Origin: Hyphococcus sp.
Lineage (GTDB): Bacteria; Pseudomonadota; Alphaproteobacteria; Caulobacterales; Parvularculaceae
Direction of reading: 5' to 3'
Length of the DNA stretch: 64,000 nucleotides
Assembly (NCBI GenBank): GCA_028289605.1
Contig: JANQON010000009.1
Span: 186,001-250,000, forward strand
Part shown: positions 1 to 8,839 of the stretch, piece by piece
Layout of the letters: each line of letters begins with the position of its first letter
Numbering within the stretch: the first letter of the stretch is position 1
The notes under the pieces: generated by a model
Database searches by the model: none
Seen by the model: the letters and a program-made list of their open reading frames with translations, nothing else
Told to the model about the DNA's origin: nothing
Program-made: the position numbers and the translations under genes

Positions 1-1756
1 TCGGGAAACCCTCAAAAAGGCCGCTGCCGCGAAGGCCGGCGTTTCCATCGAGGACTTGCAGACCAGGTCCGGCGCCGTCGTGCTGCCGGACGGCGATTCT
101 ATTCCGTACACCGATCTTGCCGCCGCAGCCGCGAAGGTCAAACCCGTCAAAAATGTGGAGCTTCGCGCGCCGAGCGAATGGCGTCTTATTGGCAAACCGA
201 TGCAACGCCTCGACATCGTGGGAAAATCGACCGGCACGCTGCCCTATGGCGTCGACCTTGAGATCGACGGCATGGTCCATGCCGCCGTGAAGCTCAATCC
301 CCGCCAGGGCGGCGCGCTCAACAGTTATGACGCAAGCGCTGCGGAGGCGATGCGCGGCGTTATCAAAGTGGTTCCCGTCACCGGCGGCGTCGCCGTCGTG
401 GCCGACAATACATGGCGCGCCTTTCAGGCGGCGAACGCCATTGAGTTCGATTGGGGCCCTGCGCCCTATCCTGCCGAAATGGATGCGCATTGGGAAACGC
501 TTTCGGGCGCATTCAAGGAAGATCGCCTCGACAAAGTTTGGCGCGACGACGGCGATGTCGACGCCGCTATCGCAGCGGGCGACGCCGTCGACGCCGAATA
601 TCGCGCACCCTACGTCGCGCATGCGCCGCTGGAGCCGATTTCCGCCCTCGTCCGCGTCGACGATAACGGCGCGGAATTGTGGGCGGGCACGCAGATGCCG
701 CGCTTCGTGCAAACGAATGTCGCGGCGATCGTCGGCTGCGAGCCGGAGGATGTGCAGCTACACAACCAATATGTCGGCGGCAGTTTCGGCCACCGCCTCG
801 AAGACGAGCAGATTAAATGCGCCGCCGAAGTCGCCAAAGCGATGAAGGGAACGCCGGTCAAACTCACCTATAGCCGCGAAGAAGACTTCGCGCACGATTT
901 CCCGCGCCAGATCGCCATGGGCAAGATGAAAGGCGTCGTTGAGGACGGGCGCGTTGCGGCCTACGACTTGTCGATCGCGATGCCGTCAGTCGCCGATTCC
1001 CAATTGTCGCGCCAGCCACTGGATCCGCCGCCGGGCCCCGACAGCCAGATCGCCGCCGGCGCCTGGAACCTTCCCTACGATCTGCCGCATTTTCGAATGA
1101 GCGCCTACAAGGCGCCGCCCTTGGCGCCGATTAGCTCGTGGCGGTCGGTCGGCGCCTCGTCCAACGGATTCTTTGCAGACGCCTTTCTCGACGAGTTGAT
1201 TCACGCCGCCGGCGCCGATCCGCTTGAAGAACGCCTGAGGCTCATGAACAACGATGTTGCGCGCAAGGTGCTTGAGGCCGTCGGGGAGATGTCCGGATGG
1301 GGCTCGGCCATGGAGCCCAACCGGGGCCGCGGCGTCGCCTTTATTGAATCATTCGGCGTTCCCTGCGCCGAGGTCGTTGAAGTGAGCGCAACAGACGCGG
1401 GCGTGAAAATAGACAAAGTCTTTGTCGCCGCCGATGTCGGTCGGATCGTCGATCCGATCAATTTCGACAATCACGTCAAAGGCGCCGTCGTCTGGGGTCT
1501 CGGCCACGCCATGAATTGCGAAATCACCTACTCGGACGGCAAGGCGCAACAGACGAACTATCACGCCCATGAGGGAATGCGTCTTTATCAGTGTCCGGAG
1601 ATTCTCGTCAGAGGCCTGGAAAACGCCGACCGCATTCGCGGCATCGGCGAGCCGCCCGTCCCGCCGGCGGCCCCGGCGCTGGCGAACGCCATCTTTGCGG
1701 CGACGGGCGAGCGCATTCGCGAAATGCCTTTCAACAAGCATATCGAATTCGTATGA
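1..1756 (+). CDS. Molybdopterin-binding subunit of a Mo hydroxylase (isoquinoline 1-oxidoreductase beta / aldehyde dehydrogenase type), 5' end outside window
   Basis: This is the C-terminal part of a large molybdenum hydroxylase subunit of the xanthine oxidase superfamily. Such enzymes oxidise an aromatic heterocycle or aldehyde and pass electrons to a [2Fe-2S] partner. The frame is open to base 2, upstream of the track's TTG at 56, so the start lies outside the window. Visible landmarks are the cofactor-binding run YVGGSFGHRL and the C-terminal RGIGEPPVPPAAPALANA, which carries the conserved catalytic Glu of the GEP motif. The downstream diheme cytochrome, xdhC and MocA-like gene support a periplasmic enzyme using the cytosine-dinucleotide cofactor. 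The substrate cannot be told from the sequence. Confidence 0.9.
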   Translation, partial: RETLKKAAAAKAGVSIEDLQTRSGAVVLPDGDSIPYTDLAAAAAKVKPVKNVELRAPSEWRLIGKPMQRLDIVGKSTGTLPYGVDLEIDGMVHAAVKLNPRQGGALNSYDASAAEAMRGVIKVVPVTGGVAVVADNTWRAFQAANAIEFDWGPAPYPAEMDAHWETLSGAFKEDRLDKVWRDDGDVDAAIAAGDAVDAEYRAPYVAHAPLEPISALVRVDDNGAELWAGTQMPRFVQTNVAAIVGCEPEDVQLHNQYVGGSFGHRLEDEQIKCAAEVAKAMKGTPVKLTYSREEDFAHDFPRQIAMGKMKGVVEDGRVAAYDLSIAMPSVADSQLSRQPLDPPPGPDSQIAAGAWNLPYDLPHFRMSAYKAPPLAPISSWRSVGASSNGFFADAFLDELIHAAGADPLEERLRLMNNDVARKVLEAVGEMSGWGSAMEPNRGRGVAFIESFGVPCAEVVEVSATDAGVKIDKVFVAADVGRIVDPINFDNHVKGAVVWGLGHAMNCEITYSDGKAQQTNYHAHEGMRLYQCPEILVRGLENADRIRGIGEPPVPPAAPALANAIFAATGERIREMPFNKHIEFV

Positions 1757-1764
1757 GGTCGAGC

Positions 1765-2427
1765 ATGAAAAAAACTCTGGGTCTGGCCTCTGCGTTGGGG
1801 CTCGGCGTCATCGCCGCCATGGGAGTCGCCTTGTCTCACGGATCGGGCGACGACGATGCGGCGATCGACCTTGTCGTCAATCAGCCCGAAGGCGATGTCA
1901 GCCGCGAAGAAGGCCTGGCCGCCTGGGACCGAATTTTCGCCGTCGCGTCCCACCCGCGATGCGCCAATTGCCATACGGACGAAAACAACGTTCCCATGTG
2001 GTCCGGTCCGTCCTACGGCAAGACGCGTCCTCATGGCATGAACATCAATGCCGGGATGAGCCGGATCGGTATCGAGTCCATGCCATGTACAACCTGTCAT
2101 ACGCAATCAACCAAACCCAACACGATTCCCCACGCCCCGCCTCATACGGGCCACGTCTGGATGCTGGCGCCGGTTGAGTTCGTCTGGTTCGGCAAAGACA
2201 CGCAAACGATCTGTGCGCAGATGAGAGATCCGGAACGCAATGGCGGGCGCGACGGCGCGGGTCTTGTCGAACACATTCTCCACGATGCGGAAATCAAGGC
2301 GTTCATCACCTGGGGCTTTAATCCCGGCGGCGGTCGGGAGCCGGCGCCCGGCACCATGCAGGATCATCTCAACGACATGGTGACCTGGACCGCGGCCGGC
2401 ATGCCCTGCCCTGATCCGGCGGGATAA
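1765..2427 (+). CDS. Exported diheme c-type cytochrome, probable electron acceptor of the Mo hydroxylase
   Basis: This small secreted cytochrome has two heme-attachment motifs, CANCH and CTTCH, after an N-terminal signal peptide (MKKTLGLASALGLGVIAA). Diheme cytochromes often accept electrons from periplasmic IorAB-type Mo hydroxylases, and this one follows that subunit directly. I chose ATG 1765 because GAGGTCGAG lies just upstream. ATG 1753, which overlaps the previous stop as ATGA, is in frame and equally possible, adding MRSS. Its heme iron ligands beyond the two His residues were not assigned. The link to the preceding enzyme is inferred from adjacency. Confidence 0.82.
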   Translation: MKKTLGLASALGLGVIAAMGVALSHGSGDDDAAIDLVVNQPEGDVSREEGLAAWDRIFAVASHPRCANCHTDENNVPMWSGPSYGKTRPHGMNINAGMSRIGIESMPCTTCHTQSTKPNTIPHAPPHTGHVWMLAPVEFVWFGKDTQTICAQMRDPERNGGRDGAGLVEHILHDAEIKAFITWGFNPGGGREPAPGTMQDHLNDMVTWTAAGMPCPDPAG

Positions 2428-2517
2428 AATTGAGACGCGATCGACTGCCGCACCCGGCCGGCGAAACCGCGTATCACGACTTTTCGGTCCGCCGTCGCAC
2501 GGCTAGTATGAGTTCCC

Positions 2518-3447
2518 ATGCAGTTTGTTGAAAACGTAATGCCGTTTCTCTCTCAGCGCCTGAGAGAAGGTCAGCGGATCGCGCTCGTTACGCTCTATAA
2601 CGTCGAAGGCTCGTCGCCGAGACCGGTTGGGAGCCAGATTGGCGTATCCGAAACGGGTGACGCCGTCGGCATGATCACCGGCGGCTGCGCGGAGCAAGCG
2701 ATTATCGAAGAAGCGCGGCAATGCATCGCCGCGCAGACCGGCAAAACCGTCCGGTACGGCGCCGGCTCGCCTTATCTCGACGTTGTCCTGCCTTGCGGTT
2801 CCGGCATCGATCTTCATTTCGGCGCCGCGGGCGCCGACCGGGTGGTGCGCGCCGCGGCGGCGCTGCAGGATGAACGCACGCCGTATTGGCTGTCGATCGA
2901 TCGCGGCACGCTGGACATGGCCGTGACGGCGACGGCGACAACGGATGACAACGACAGCCTGTTTGTCCGGCGATACGATCCGGACTATCGCATTATTGTC
3001 TTCGGCGAGGGCGCGAACTTGGTGACCTTCGCCAGCCTCGCCAAAACGGCGGGATATGACGTTATCGCCTACACGCCCGATGAAGCCGCGTCAGGCCATC
3101 TGCAGGCGATGGGCGTCGATTCGCGGCACGTTTTCAAGGACTATGGTTTTGAGACTATTCCTTATGATCCGTATACGGCGGTCGTGACGCTGTTTCATGA
3201 GCATGACTGGGAACAGAATATTTTCCATGCGGCGCTCAATTCAGAGGCTGATTACATCGGCGCGCTTGGCAGCAGAAACACGCATCAAGCTAGACTGGAA
3301 GCGCTGGCGGCGCTCGCGCCGACGAAACAGCCGCCTTCGGTCATTCACGGGCCGGTGGGCCTCAATATCGGCGCGCAGAATCCTGCCGAAATCAGTATCT
3401 CCATCCTCGCCGAAATTACCGCGCGCCGGCGCGCAAAAGAAAAATGA
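2518..3447 (+). CDS. xdhC: XdhC/CoxI family Mo-hydroxylase maturation factor
   Basis: XdhC-family proteins bind the molybdenum cofactor, promote its sulfuration and deliver it to the apoenzyme. The 309-residue protein has an N-terminal XdhC_CoxI domain (about 10-75) with YNVEGSSPRPVGSQIGV and MITGGCAEQAI. Its C-terminal Rossmann-like XdhC_C domain (about 155-300) contains YRIIVFGEGANLV and YIGALGSRNTHQARL. It lies 90 bases after the cytochrome and its stop overlaps the next start by ATGA, so it is probably co-translated with the MocA-like gene. The usual GxGH of the Rossmann loop reads GEGA here, a variation of uncertain effect. Confidence 0.92.
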   Translation: MQFVENVMPFLSQRLREGQRIALVTLYNVEGSSPRPVGSQIGVSETGDAVGMITGGCAEQAIIEEARQCIAAQTGKTVRYGAGSPYLDVVLPCGSGIDLHFGAAGADRVVRAAAALQDERTPYWLSIDRGTLDMAVTATATTDDNDSLFVRRYDPDYRIIVFGEGANLVTFASLAKTAGYDVIAYTPDEAASGHLQAMGVDSRHVFKDYGFETIPYDPYTAVVTLFHEHDWEQNIFHAALNSEADYIGALGSRNTHQARLEALAALAPTKQPPSVIHGPVGLNIGAQNPAEISISILAEITARRRAKEK

Positions 3448-4031
3448 CCGGGCTGTCGCTGATCGTGCTCGGCGCCGGTTTTTCGCGCCGTTTCGGTGAC
3501 GATGACAAACTGGTCGCTCCGTTCAGAGGCTCGACAGTGCTGCAAGAAACGCTGAACGCCTATTCGGCGCTGCAATTTGATGCGCGGATCTTGATTGTAA
3601 ATGAAAGCGACGGCCCGGTCAGCGATATCGGCCGCAAAAGCGGATTCAACATCTCGCTAAACGCCGACGCGGACTCCGGGGTCGGAACGTCAATCGCCGC
3701 AGGCGTTCGAGATGCGCCCCAGTCGCACGGCGTGATGATCGCACTCGGCGACATGCCGTTCTTGGCGAGCGACACCGTCGCCGCCCTGATCGACGCTTTC
3801 GATGCTTCTGATCGAACAAAGATCACTGCGCCGGCGATGTCCGGGCGCCGTGGTCATCCGGTGATCTTTCCCGCGGTCTGTTGCGATGCGCTTACGGCGC
3901 TGCGCGGCGACGAAGGCGCGCGCGCCGTGATTTCGGCCCATGCGGCGTTGCTTCAACTCATATCGGTTAAGGATCCCGGCATTTTCGAAGACATCGATAC
4001 GCCGGAAAACCTGCCATGCGAGTCAGGCTGA
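3444..4031 (+). CDS. mocA: MocA-like molybdenum cofactor cytidylyltransferase
   Basis: MobA/MocA-type nucleotidyltransferases attach CMP or GMP to molybdopterin. MocA makes the cytosine dinucleotide form used by xanthine-oxidase-family hydroxylases. The 195-residue protein has the N-terminal nucleotide-binding signature LGAGFSRRFGDDDKL (about 8-22), the metal-binding ALGDMPFL near 100 and GRRGHPVIF near 135. The start overlaps the xdhC stop. Placement directly after xdhC and a Mo hydroxylase favours MocA over MobA, but cytidylyl specificity is inferred from context, not seen. Confidence 0.87.
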   Translation: MTGLSLIVLGAGFSRRFGDDDKLVAPFRGSTVLQETLNAYSALQFDARILIVNESDGPVSDIGRKSGFNISLNADADSGVGTSIAAGVRDAPQSHGVMIALGDMPFLASDTVAALIDAFDASDRTKITAPAMSGRRGHPVIFPAVCCDALTALRGDEGARAVISAHAALLQLISVKDPGIFEDIDTPENLPCESG

Positions 4032-4046
4032 CATGAGCGCCGCCGC

Positions 4047-4817
4047 ATGATCGTTCTCGTCCTGCTGTTCGCCGTCACAGCCCTGCTCTATGCATCTATC
4101 GGTTTCGGGGGCGGCTCAACCTACAACGCCCTCCTCGTCCTGAACGACGTCGACTTTCGCGTGCTGCCTGCGATCGCCCTTGTCTGCAACATTGTCGTCG
4201 TCACCGGCGGCGTTTGGCGTTTCGGCGCGGCGGGGCAAATTCGCCTGGGGCGGATCGCCCCTTTCGCCGCCGCGTCCATCCCCCTCGCCTGGATCGGCGG
4301 GCGGCTTCCCGTGTCGGAGGCGGTGTTCGTGGGACTGCTCGGCGCCGCACTGATCGCCGCCGGCGCGCAGATGATGGCCTCCCCCCGCGCCGCACCGGAA
4401 GGGCCTGACGAACACACTCAGGCGAATCCGCCGCTGGCGCTGTCTTTGGTCATCGGCGGCGTCCTCGGCTTTCTCGCCGGCGTGGTCGGCATCGGCGGCG
4501 GCATTTTCCTCGCGCCTGCGCTCTATCTTTTGCGCTGGGGGTCGCCGCGCGAAATTGCCGGCGCCTGCAGCCTCTTCATTCTGGTCAACTCCGTCAGCGG
4601 CCTCGCCGGTCAGCTGACCAAGCTCGGCGACGCCGATCTCACAAGCGCGCTATTCGCCTACTGGCCGCTATTTGTCGCAGTCCTCGTCGGCGGCCAGATC
4701 GGGTCGCGCCTGGGCGCGTTGAACCTGCCTGAATCCGTCATCAAGAGGCTCACCGCCGTCCTTATGATTTATGTAGCGATCCGCCTCCTCTTGCGGTGGC
4801 GAGGTCTTGTGTTTTGA
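4047..4817 (+). CDS. TauE/SafE family membrane permease
   Basis: This 256-residue integral membrane protein has seven or eight hydrophobic segments. It carries the duplicated glycine-rich signatures of the TauE/SafE (DUF81) family: GFGGGSTYN near residue 18 and GIGGGIFLAPALY near 150. Family members move sulfite, sulfoacetate or other anions. The gene sits inside the Mo cofactor cluster, 15 bases after mocA and with moaA close behind. A role in sulfur-compound or oxyanion traffic is therefore plausible but unproven. No modABC transporter is present in the window. Confidence 0.9.
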   Translation: MIVLVLLFAVTALLYASIGFGGGSTYNALLVLNDVDFRVLPAIALVCNIVVVTGGVWRFGAAGQIRLGRIAPFAAASIPLAWIGGRLPVSEAVFVGLLGAALIAAGAQMMASPRAAPEGPDEHTQANPPLALSLVIGGVLGFLAGVVGIGGGIFLAPALYLLRWGSPREIAGACSLFILVNSVSGLAGQLTKLGDADLTSALFAYWPLFVAVLVGGQIGSRLGALNLPESVIKRLTAVLMIYVAIRLLLRWRGLVF

Positions 4818-4842
4818 GGGCGTCCCGATCCAAAATCAGGGT

Positions 4843-5868
4843 ATGAGCGATTTGACCAAGCCGTCTTCTCACAACGCGCTAATTGATCCGTTCGGAAGAA
4901 CGATTTCCTATCTCCGCCTTTCGGTGACCGATCGGTGCGACCTGCGCTGCGCCTACTGCATGCCGGAACGCATGCAGTTTTTGCCAAAACGCGATGTCTT
5001 ATCATTCGAAGAATTGGAGCGCATGGTCGCTCTCTTTGTTCGCCGCGGCGTCAAAAAGCTGCGCCTCACCGGGGGCGAGCCGCTGGTGCGAAAGGACATC
5101 GGCGCCCTCATTGAACGCCTCGGCGCGTTTGTCGCCGACCGGTCGCTTTCCGAACTGACGCTGACAACCAACGGCGTGCGCCTCGCCGACTTTGCAGAAG
5201 CGCTGGCGGCGGCCGGCGTAAAGCGGGTCAATGTCTCGCTCGACTCCCTCGACCCCGCTACGTTCCATCGGATTACGAGGCGAGAGAAAATCCAGTCCGT
5301 CATCAAGGGTCTTGATGCGGCCCAGGCGGCCGGTTTGCGGGTTAAGATCAACACCGTCGCGCTGAAACACGACAATGCCGAGGAAATTCCGTCGATCATC
5401 GAATGGGCCCATGACCGCGACATGGATGTTTCGCTGATCGAGGTGATGCCCATGGGCGATGTCGACGGCGACCGCATCGATCAGTATCTGCCGCTGACAT
5501 TCGTGCGCGACGCGCTGGAGCGCCAATGGACGCTTGAGCGGGACGACTACCGCACGGGCGGACCGTCGCGTTATTACCGGGTGGTTCAGACCGGCGGCCG
5601 CGTCGGGTTTATTTCGCCGTTGACAAATAACTTCTGCGACGGCTGCAACCGGGTGCGCATGACCTGCACCGGGAAACTCTACATGTGTCTCGGACAAAAC
5701 GATCAAACAGACTTTCGCGCGCTGCTGCGCGCGGGCGCCAGCGACGCTGACCTCGATGCTGCGCTTGTGGAGGCCATCACGCGCAAACCCTACGGACACG
5801 ACTTCGAAATCCGCCGTCGCAACGCCGCTCCGGCGGTCGATCGCGCCATGTCAGTGACCGGCGGCTAA
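4843..5868 (+). CDS. moaA: GTP 3',8-cyclase MoaA
   Basis: This radical-SAM enzyme performs the first step of molybdopterin synthesis, converting GTP to 3',8-cyclo-7,8-dihydro-GTP. The SAM cluster motif C32-DLR-C36-AY-C39 is present. The second cluster, CDGC followed by 13 residues and Cys, lies near the C-terminus, and the required terminal Gly-Gly (SVTGG) is intact. The track's TTG at 4807 overlaps the permease gene. ATG 4843 gives MSDLTKPSS and a 341-residue protein of normal length, so I use it. It begins a tight moaA-moaD-moaE-moaB-moaC-moeA run. Confidence 0.95.
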   Translation: MSDLTKPSSHNALIDPFGRTISYLRLSVTDRCDLRCAYCMPERMQFLPKRDVLSFEELERMVALFVRRGVKKLRLTGGEPLVRKDIGALIERLGAFVADRSLSELTLTTNGVRLADFAEALAAAGVKRVNVSLDSLDPATFHRITRREKIQSVIKGLDAAQAAGLRVKINTVALKHDNAEEIPSIIEWAHDRDMDVSLIEVMPMGDVDGDRIDQYLPLTFVRDALERQWTLERDDYRTGGPSRYYRVVQTGGRVGFISPLTNNFCDGCNRVRMTCTGKLYMCLGQNDQTDFRALLRAGASDADLDAALVEAITRKPYGHDFEIRRRNAAPAVDRAMSVTGG

Positions 5869-5870
5869 CG

Positions 5871-6125
5871 ATGACGACGCGCATTCTCTTCTTCGGTCAG
5901 CTGCGCGAAACGGCGGGGCGCGCAGAAACAGCCGTCGACTTGCCGCCGTCGGTCGCAACGCGATCAGCGCTGATCGACTGGCTGGCCAAAGACGACCCGG
6001 CGCTCCACGCCGCGCTCAACCAAGACTCAGTCCGGCTCTGTATCGACAAAAAGGTCGTGCTTGCCGAAGCGACCTTCAGCGCGCCGAACGAGATCGCATT
6101 TCTCCCGCCATTCAGCGGAGGCTGA
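5871..6125 (+). CDS. moaD: Molybdopterin synthase sulfur carrier subunit MoaD
   Basis: This is an 84-residue beta-grasp protein ending in FSGG. The C-terminal Gly-Gly is thiocarboxylated and donates sulfur to cyclic pyranopterin monophosphate in the MoaD-MoaE synthase. It starts two bases after the moaA stop and is followed at once by moaE, so the subunits should be made together. No MoeB-type activating enzyme is encoded in the window and must come from elsewhere. Confidence 0.93.
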   Translation: MTTRILFFGQLRETAGRAETAVDLPPSVATRSALIDWLAKDDPALHAALNQDSVRLCIDKKVVLAEATFSAPNEIAFLPPFSGG

Positions 6126-6129
6126 CGCC

Positions 6130-6609
6130 GTGACCGCGACAACAACCGTTTTGATTTCGGATCGACCGATTGATCCTGATCGCCTCGCCGCGGATTTTCG
6201 CAAACAGACCGCCGGCTCCGGCGCGATCGCTGCCTTTGTCGGCCAGACTCGCGCCGAGGCCGGCGCCGTCAAAGCGCTCGCGCTCGAACACTATGCCGGT
6301 TTTACCGAAGATGCGATTGCCGCCATCGTCGACGAGGCGGTTTCACGCTGGCCCCTGCACGCGGTATCAATCGCGCACCGGATCGGCCGGATGGCGCCGG
6401 GCGATCCTATCGTATTTGTCGCCGCCGCCGCCGATCACCGGCGCGCCGCGTTTGAGGCGGTCGATTTCCTGATGGACTATTTGAAATCGGAAGCGCCGTT
6501 CTGGAAACAAGAGGTCAGCGACGCCGGATCCCGCTGGATCGAACCTACGGACCGCGACCGGCAAGACATCCGGCGCTGGCGATCAGCCCCGCATTCAGGA
6601 GAACAATAG
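6130..6609 (+). CDS. moaE: Molybdopterin synthase catalytic subunit MoaE
   Basis: MoaE inserts the two dithiolene sulfurs into the pterin, using MoaD thiocarboxylate. The 159-residue protein shows the family blocks ALALEHYAGFTEDAI, SIAHRIGRM and the lysine-containing LKSEAPFWKQEV of the active site. The track extends to 6061, but that region lies inside moaD. GTG 6130, preceded by the purine-rich AGCGGAGG, is the sensible start and gives MTATTTVLIS. Confidence 0.94.
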   Translation: MTATTTVLISDRPIDPDRLAADFRKQTAGSGAIAAFVGQTRAEAGAVKALALEHYAGFTEDAIAAIVDEAVSRWPLHAVSIAHRIGRMAPGDPIVFVAAAADHRRAAFEAVDFLMDYLKSEAPFWKQEVSDAGSRWIEPTDRDRQDIRRWRSAPHSGEQ

Positions 6610-6612
6610 ACT

Positions 6613-7143
6613 ATGCCAGGCGTCAAAAAAGAGATGGAATTTGTTCCTGTACGGATTGCAGTTCTCACCGTCAGCGACACCCGCACGCGCGAAACCGATA
6701 CGTCGGGCGATACGCTGACCAAACGCCTCGAAGACGCCGGCCATGCGCTAGCCGACCGCAACATCATCAAGGACGATCCCGTGCAAATTCGCGCTTGCGT
6801 CGAAGCGTGGATCGCCGATCCGGATGTGGATGTCGTCATCACCACCGGCGGGACCGGACTCACCGGCCGCGACATTACCGTTGAAGCCCTGCGCCCGCTG
6901 TTTGACAAAGAGATCGAAGGGTTTTCCGTCATCTTCCATCAGGTAAGCTATAAGAGCGTCGGGCTTTCCACACTACAGTCGCGGGCCTGCGCCGGACTTG
7001 CTGGCGGGACGTTTGTTTTTCTGCTGCCGGGTTCAACAGGCGCCGTGAAGGACGGCTGGGACGAGCTTATTCGCCATCAGCTCGATTCCCGATACCGTCC
7101 CTGCAATCTCGTGGAACTGATGCCGCGATTGATGGAACGCTAG
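6613..7143 (+). CDS. moaB: Molybdopterin adenylyltransferase-type protein MoaB
   Basis: This MoaB/MogA-fold protein of 176 residues adenylylates molybdopterin before metal insertion by MoeA. It contains the substrate-binding block TTGGTGLTGRDIT (about 78-90) and the PGSTGAVKDGW motif near 138. It starts three bases after moaE. No separate mogA was seen, so MoaB probably supplies the adenylylation step, as in many bacteria. Confidence 0.93.
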   Translation: MPGVKKEMEFVPVRIAVLTVSDTRTRETDTSGDTLTKRLEDAGHALADRNIIKDDPVQIRACVEAWIADPDVDVVITTGGTGLTGRDITVEALRPLFDKEIEGFSVIFHQVSYKSVGLSTLQSRACAGLAGGTFVFLLPGSTGAVKDGWDELIRHQLDSRYRPCNLVELMPRLMER

Positions 7144-7145
7144 CC

Positions 7146-7649
7146 ATGAACGATCGACCCTCGGAGCTGACCCATTTCGACGAAGCCGGCCGGCCGCGCA
7201 TGGTCGATGTCTCGGACAAGGATGCGACCGCCCGGCGCGCCACGGCGTCAGGCGACGTCTTCATGTCGGAGGCGGCCCTGAACGCGGCTAAGGACCGCGA
7301 TACGAAAAAGGGCGATCCGATCGCTGTCGCTGAACTGGCGGGCGTGATGGCGGCGAAACGCACCGCCGATCTGATCCCGCTATGTCATCCCTTGCCGATC
7401 AGCGCCGTCCAGGTCACAACGCAAATCGATGACAACCGGCGCTGTGCGACGTTCACCGCAACAGTCAAAACAACAGGCAAGACCGGCGTCGAAATGGAAG
7501 CCTTGACCGCCGTGTCGGGCGCGTGTCTGGCCCTCTACGACATGCTGAAAGCCGTCGACAAGACGATGTCCATCTCGAACATTACGCTACTCGAGAAAAC
7601 GGGCGGCGCGTCTGGCGACTATGTCAGCGCCCGCACGGGCGATCCATGA
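7146..7649 (+). CDS. moaC: Cyclic pyranopterin monophosphate synthase MoaC
   Basis: MoaC rearranges the MoaA product to cyclic pyranopterin monophosphate. The 167-residue sequence has all family blocks: LIPLCHPLPIS, KTTGKTGVEMEALTAVSGA and YDMLKAVDK. It lies two bases after moaB, and its stop overlaps the moeA start as ATGA, so translational coupling is likely. Confidence 0.95.
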   Translation: MNDRPSELTHFDEAGRPRMVDVSDKDATARRATASGDVFMSEAALNAAKDRDTKKGDPIAVAELAGVMAAKRTADLIPLCHPLPISAVQVTTQIDDNRRCATFTATVKTTGKTGVEMEALTAVSGACLALYDMLKAVDKTMSISNITLLEKTGGASGDYVSARTGDP

Positions 7650-8839
7650 TTTCCGTTGACGAAGCGCAATCGACGATCGCGCGCGCTATCACGCCGACGC
7701 AGACGGAGACTGTCGGGCTTGAGACGGCGGCTGGCCGGCGCCTGGCGGCGCCGCTCTTGGCCAATTTGACTCAGCCCCCTTTCGATGCGTCGGCAATGGA
7801 CGGATATGCCTGTCGCGCGGTCGACGCGCGAAACGGCGGCCCCCTCTCTGTTATCGGCGTTTCCGCTGCGGGCGACAGGTTTAATGGCGCATTGCGCGCC
7901 GGCCAGGCGGTCCGGATATTCACCGGCGCGCCTTTGCCCGACGGCGCTGACTGTGTCGTGATCCAGGAAAACGCAACACGCAATGGCGATGAGATCACCG
8001 CCGACGCGCCCTCGGCGGCGCCCGGCGATCATATTCGCAAGGCCGGTATCGACTTCAACAAGGGTGAAGAACTGCTGGCGCCCGGAACGCAGCTCACCGG
8101 GCCCGCGCTCGCTCTGGCCGCCGCCGCCAACGCAGACAACGTCACCGTGCGCCGGGCCCCGCGCGTGGCGCTGATCGCCAATGGCGACGAACTTGTCATG
8201 CCTGGAAGCACGCCGTCTCAGGATCAAATCATCTGTTCCGTGCCCTTCGCCCTTGAGCCGATGTTTCGCGACTGGGGCGCCGATCCCCGATTTCTCGGCG
8301 TCGCGCCGGACGAGCCCGCTGCGATCCGCCGCGTCGCTGAGCAGGCGCTAGACTACGATCTCATCGTCCCCATCGGCGGCGCATCGGTGGGCGAAAAGGA
8401 CTTCATGCGGCGCGTCTTCGCCGAGCTCAAATTCGAAACGCTATTCGAAAAGGTCGCCGTCAAACCGGGCAAGCCCACCTGGTTCGCCGCCGGAACCAAG
8501 GCGCATGTCCTTGGCTTGCCGGGCAATCCCGCATCCGCGCTTGTTACATCGATTTTGTTCGGACGAACCGCCATCGATGCATTTCTGGGCGCGCCGACAT
8601 CAATACAATCGCGGCTGGGCGAGGCCACGCTCACGGAACCGCTGGCGCAAAACGGCCCCAGAGAAACCTTTCTGCGCGGCGCTGTCGCCGCAAGACATGG
8701 CGAAACGGTCGCCGCGCCGCTCAAAGCGCAGGACAGCTCGCTGCTGTCGGTGTTCGCACGGTCAAACGCGCTGTTGCGACGAAAAGCGCACGCGCCTTCC
8801 GCCGCCGCGGGCGATCGCATCGAATATCTTGCGATGTGA
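7646..8839 (+). CDS. moeA: Molybdopterin molybdenumtransferase MoeA
   Basis: MoeA inserts molybdate into adenylylated molybdopterin. The 397-residue protein has the N-terminal FDASAMDGYA, the MPT-binding-domain block GGASVGEKDFM and GLPGNPASA. The track's start at 7523 is inside moaC. ATG 7646 overlaps the moaC stop and gives MISVDEAQST, which matches the family N-terminus. It is the last gene of the cofactor operon, and a GC-rich hairpin follows. Confidence 0.95.
   Translation: MISVDEAQSTIARAITPTQTETVGLETAAGRRLAAPLLANLTQPPFDASAMDGYACRAVDARNGGPLSVIGVSAAGDRFNGALRAGQAVRIFTGAPLPDGADCVVIQENATRNGDEITADAPSAAPGDHIRKAGIDFNKGEELLAPGTQLTGPALALAAAANADNVTVRRAPRVALIANGDELVMPGSTPSQDQIICSVPFALEPMFRDWGADPRFLGVAPDEPAAIRRVAEQALDYDLIVPIGGASVGEKDFMRRVFAELKFETLFEKVAVKPGKPTWFAAGTKAHVLGLPGNPASALVTSILFGRTAIDAFLGAPTSIQSRLGEATLTEPLAQNGPRETFLRGAVAARHGETVAAPLKAQDSSLLSVFARSNALLRRKAHAPSAAAGDRIEYLAM

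Noticed and set aside
327-845. 172-residue ORF in another frame of the Mo hydroxylase gene
   Set aside because: Arg/Ser-rich shadow ORF of a high-GC gene with no domain; the real frame is certain.
1591-1752. N-terminal extension of the cytochrome ORF on the track
   Set aside because: It lies inside the Mo hydroxylase gene, is Arg/Pro-rich and would destroy the signal peptide; starts at 1753 or 1765 are sensible.
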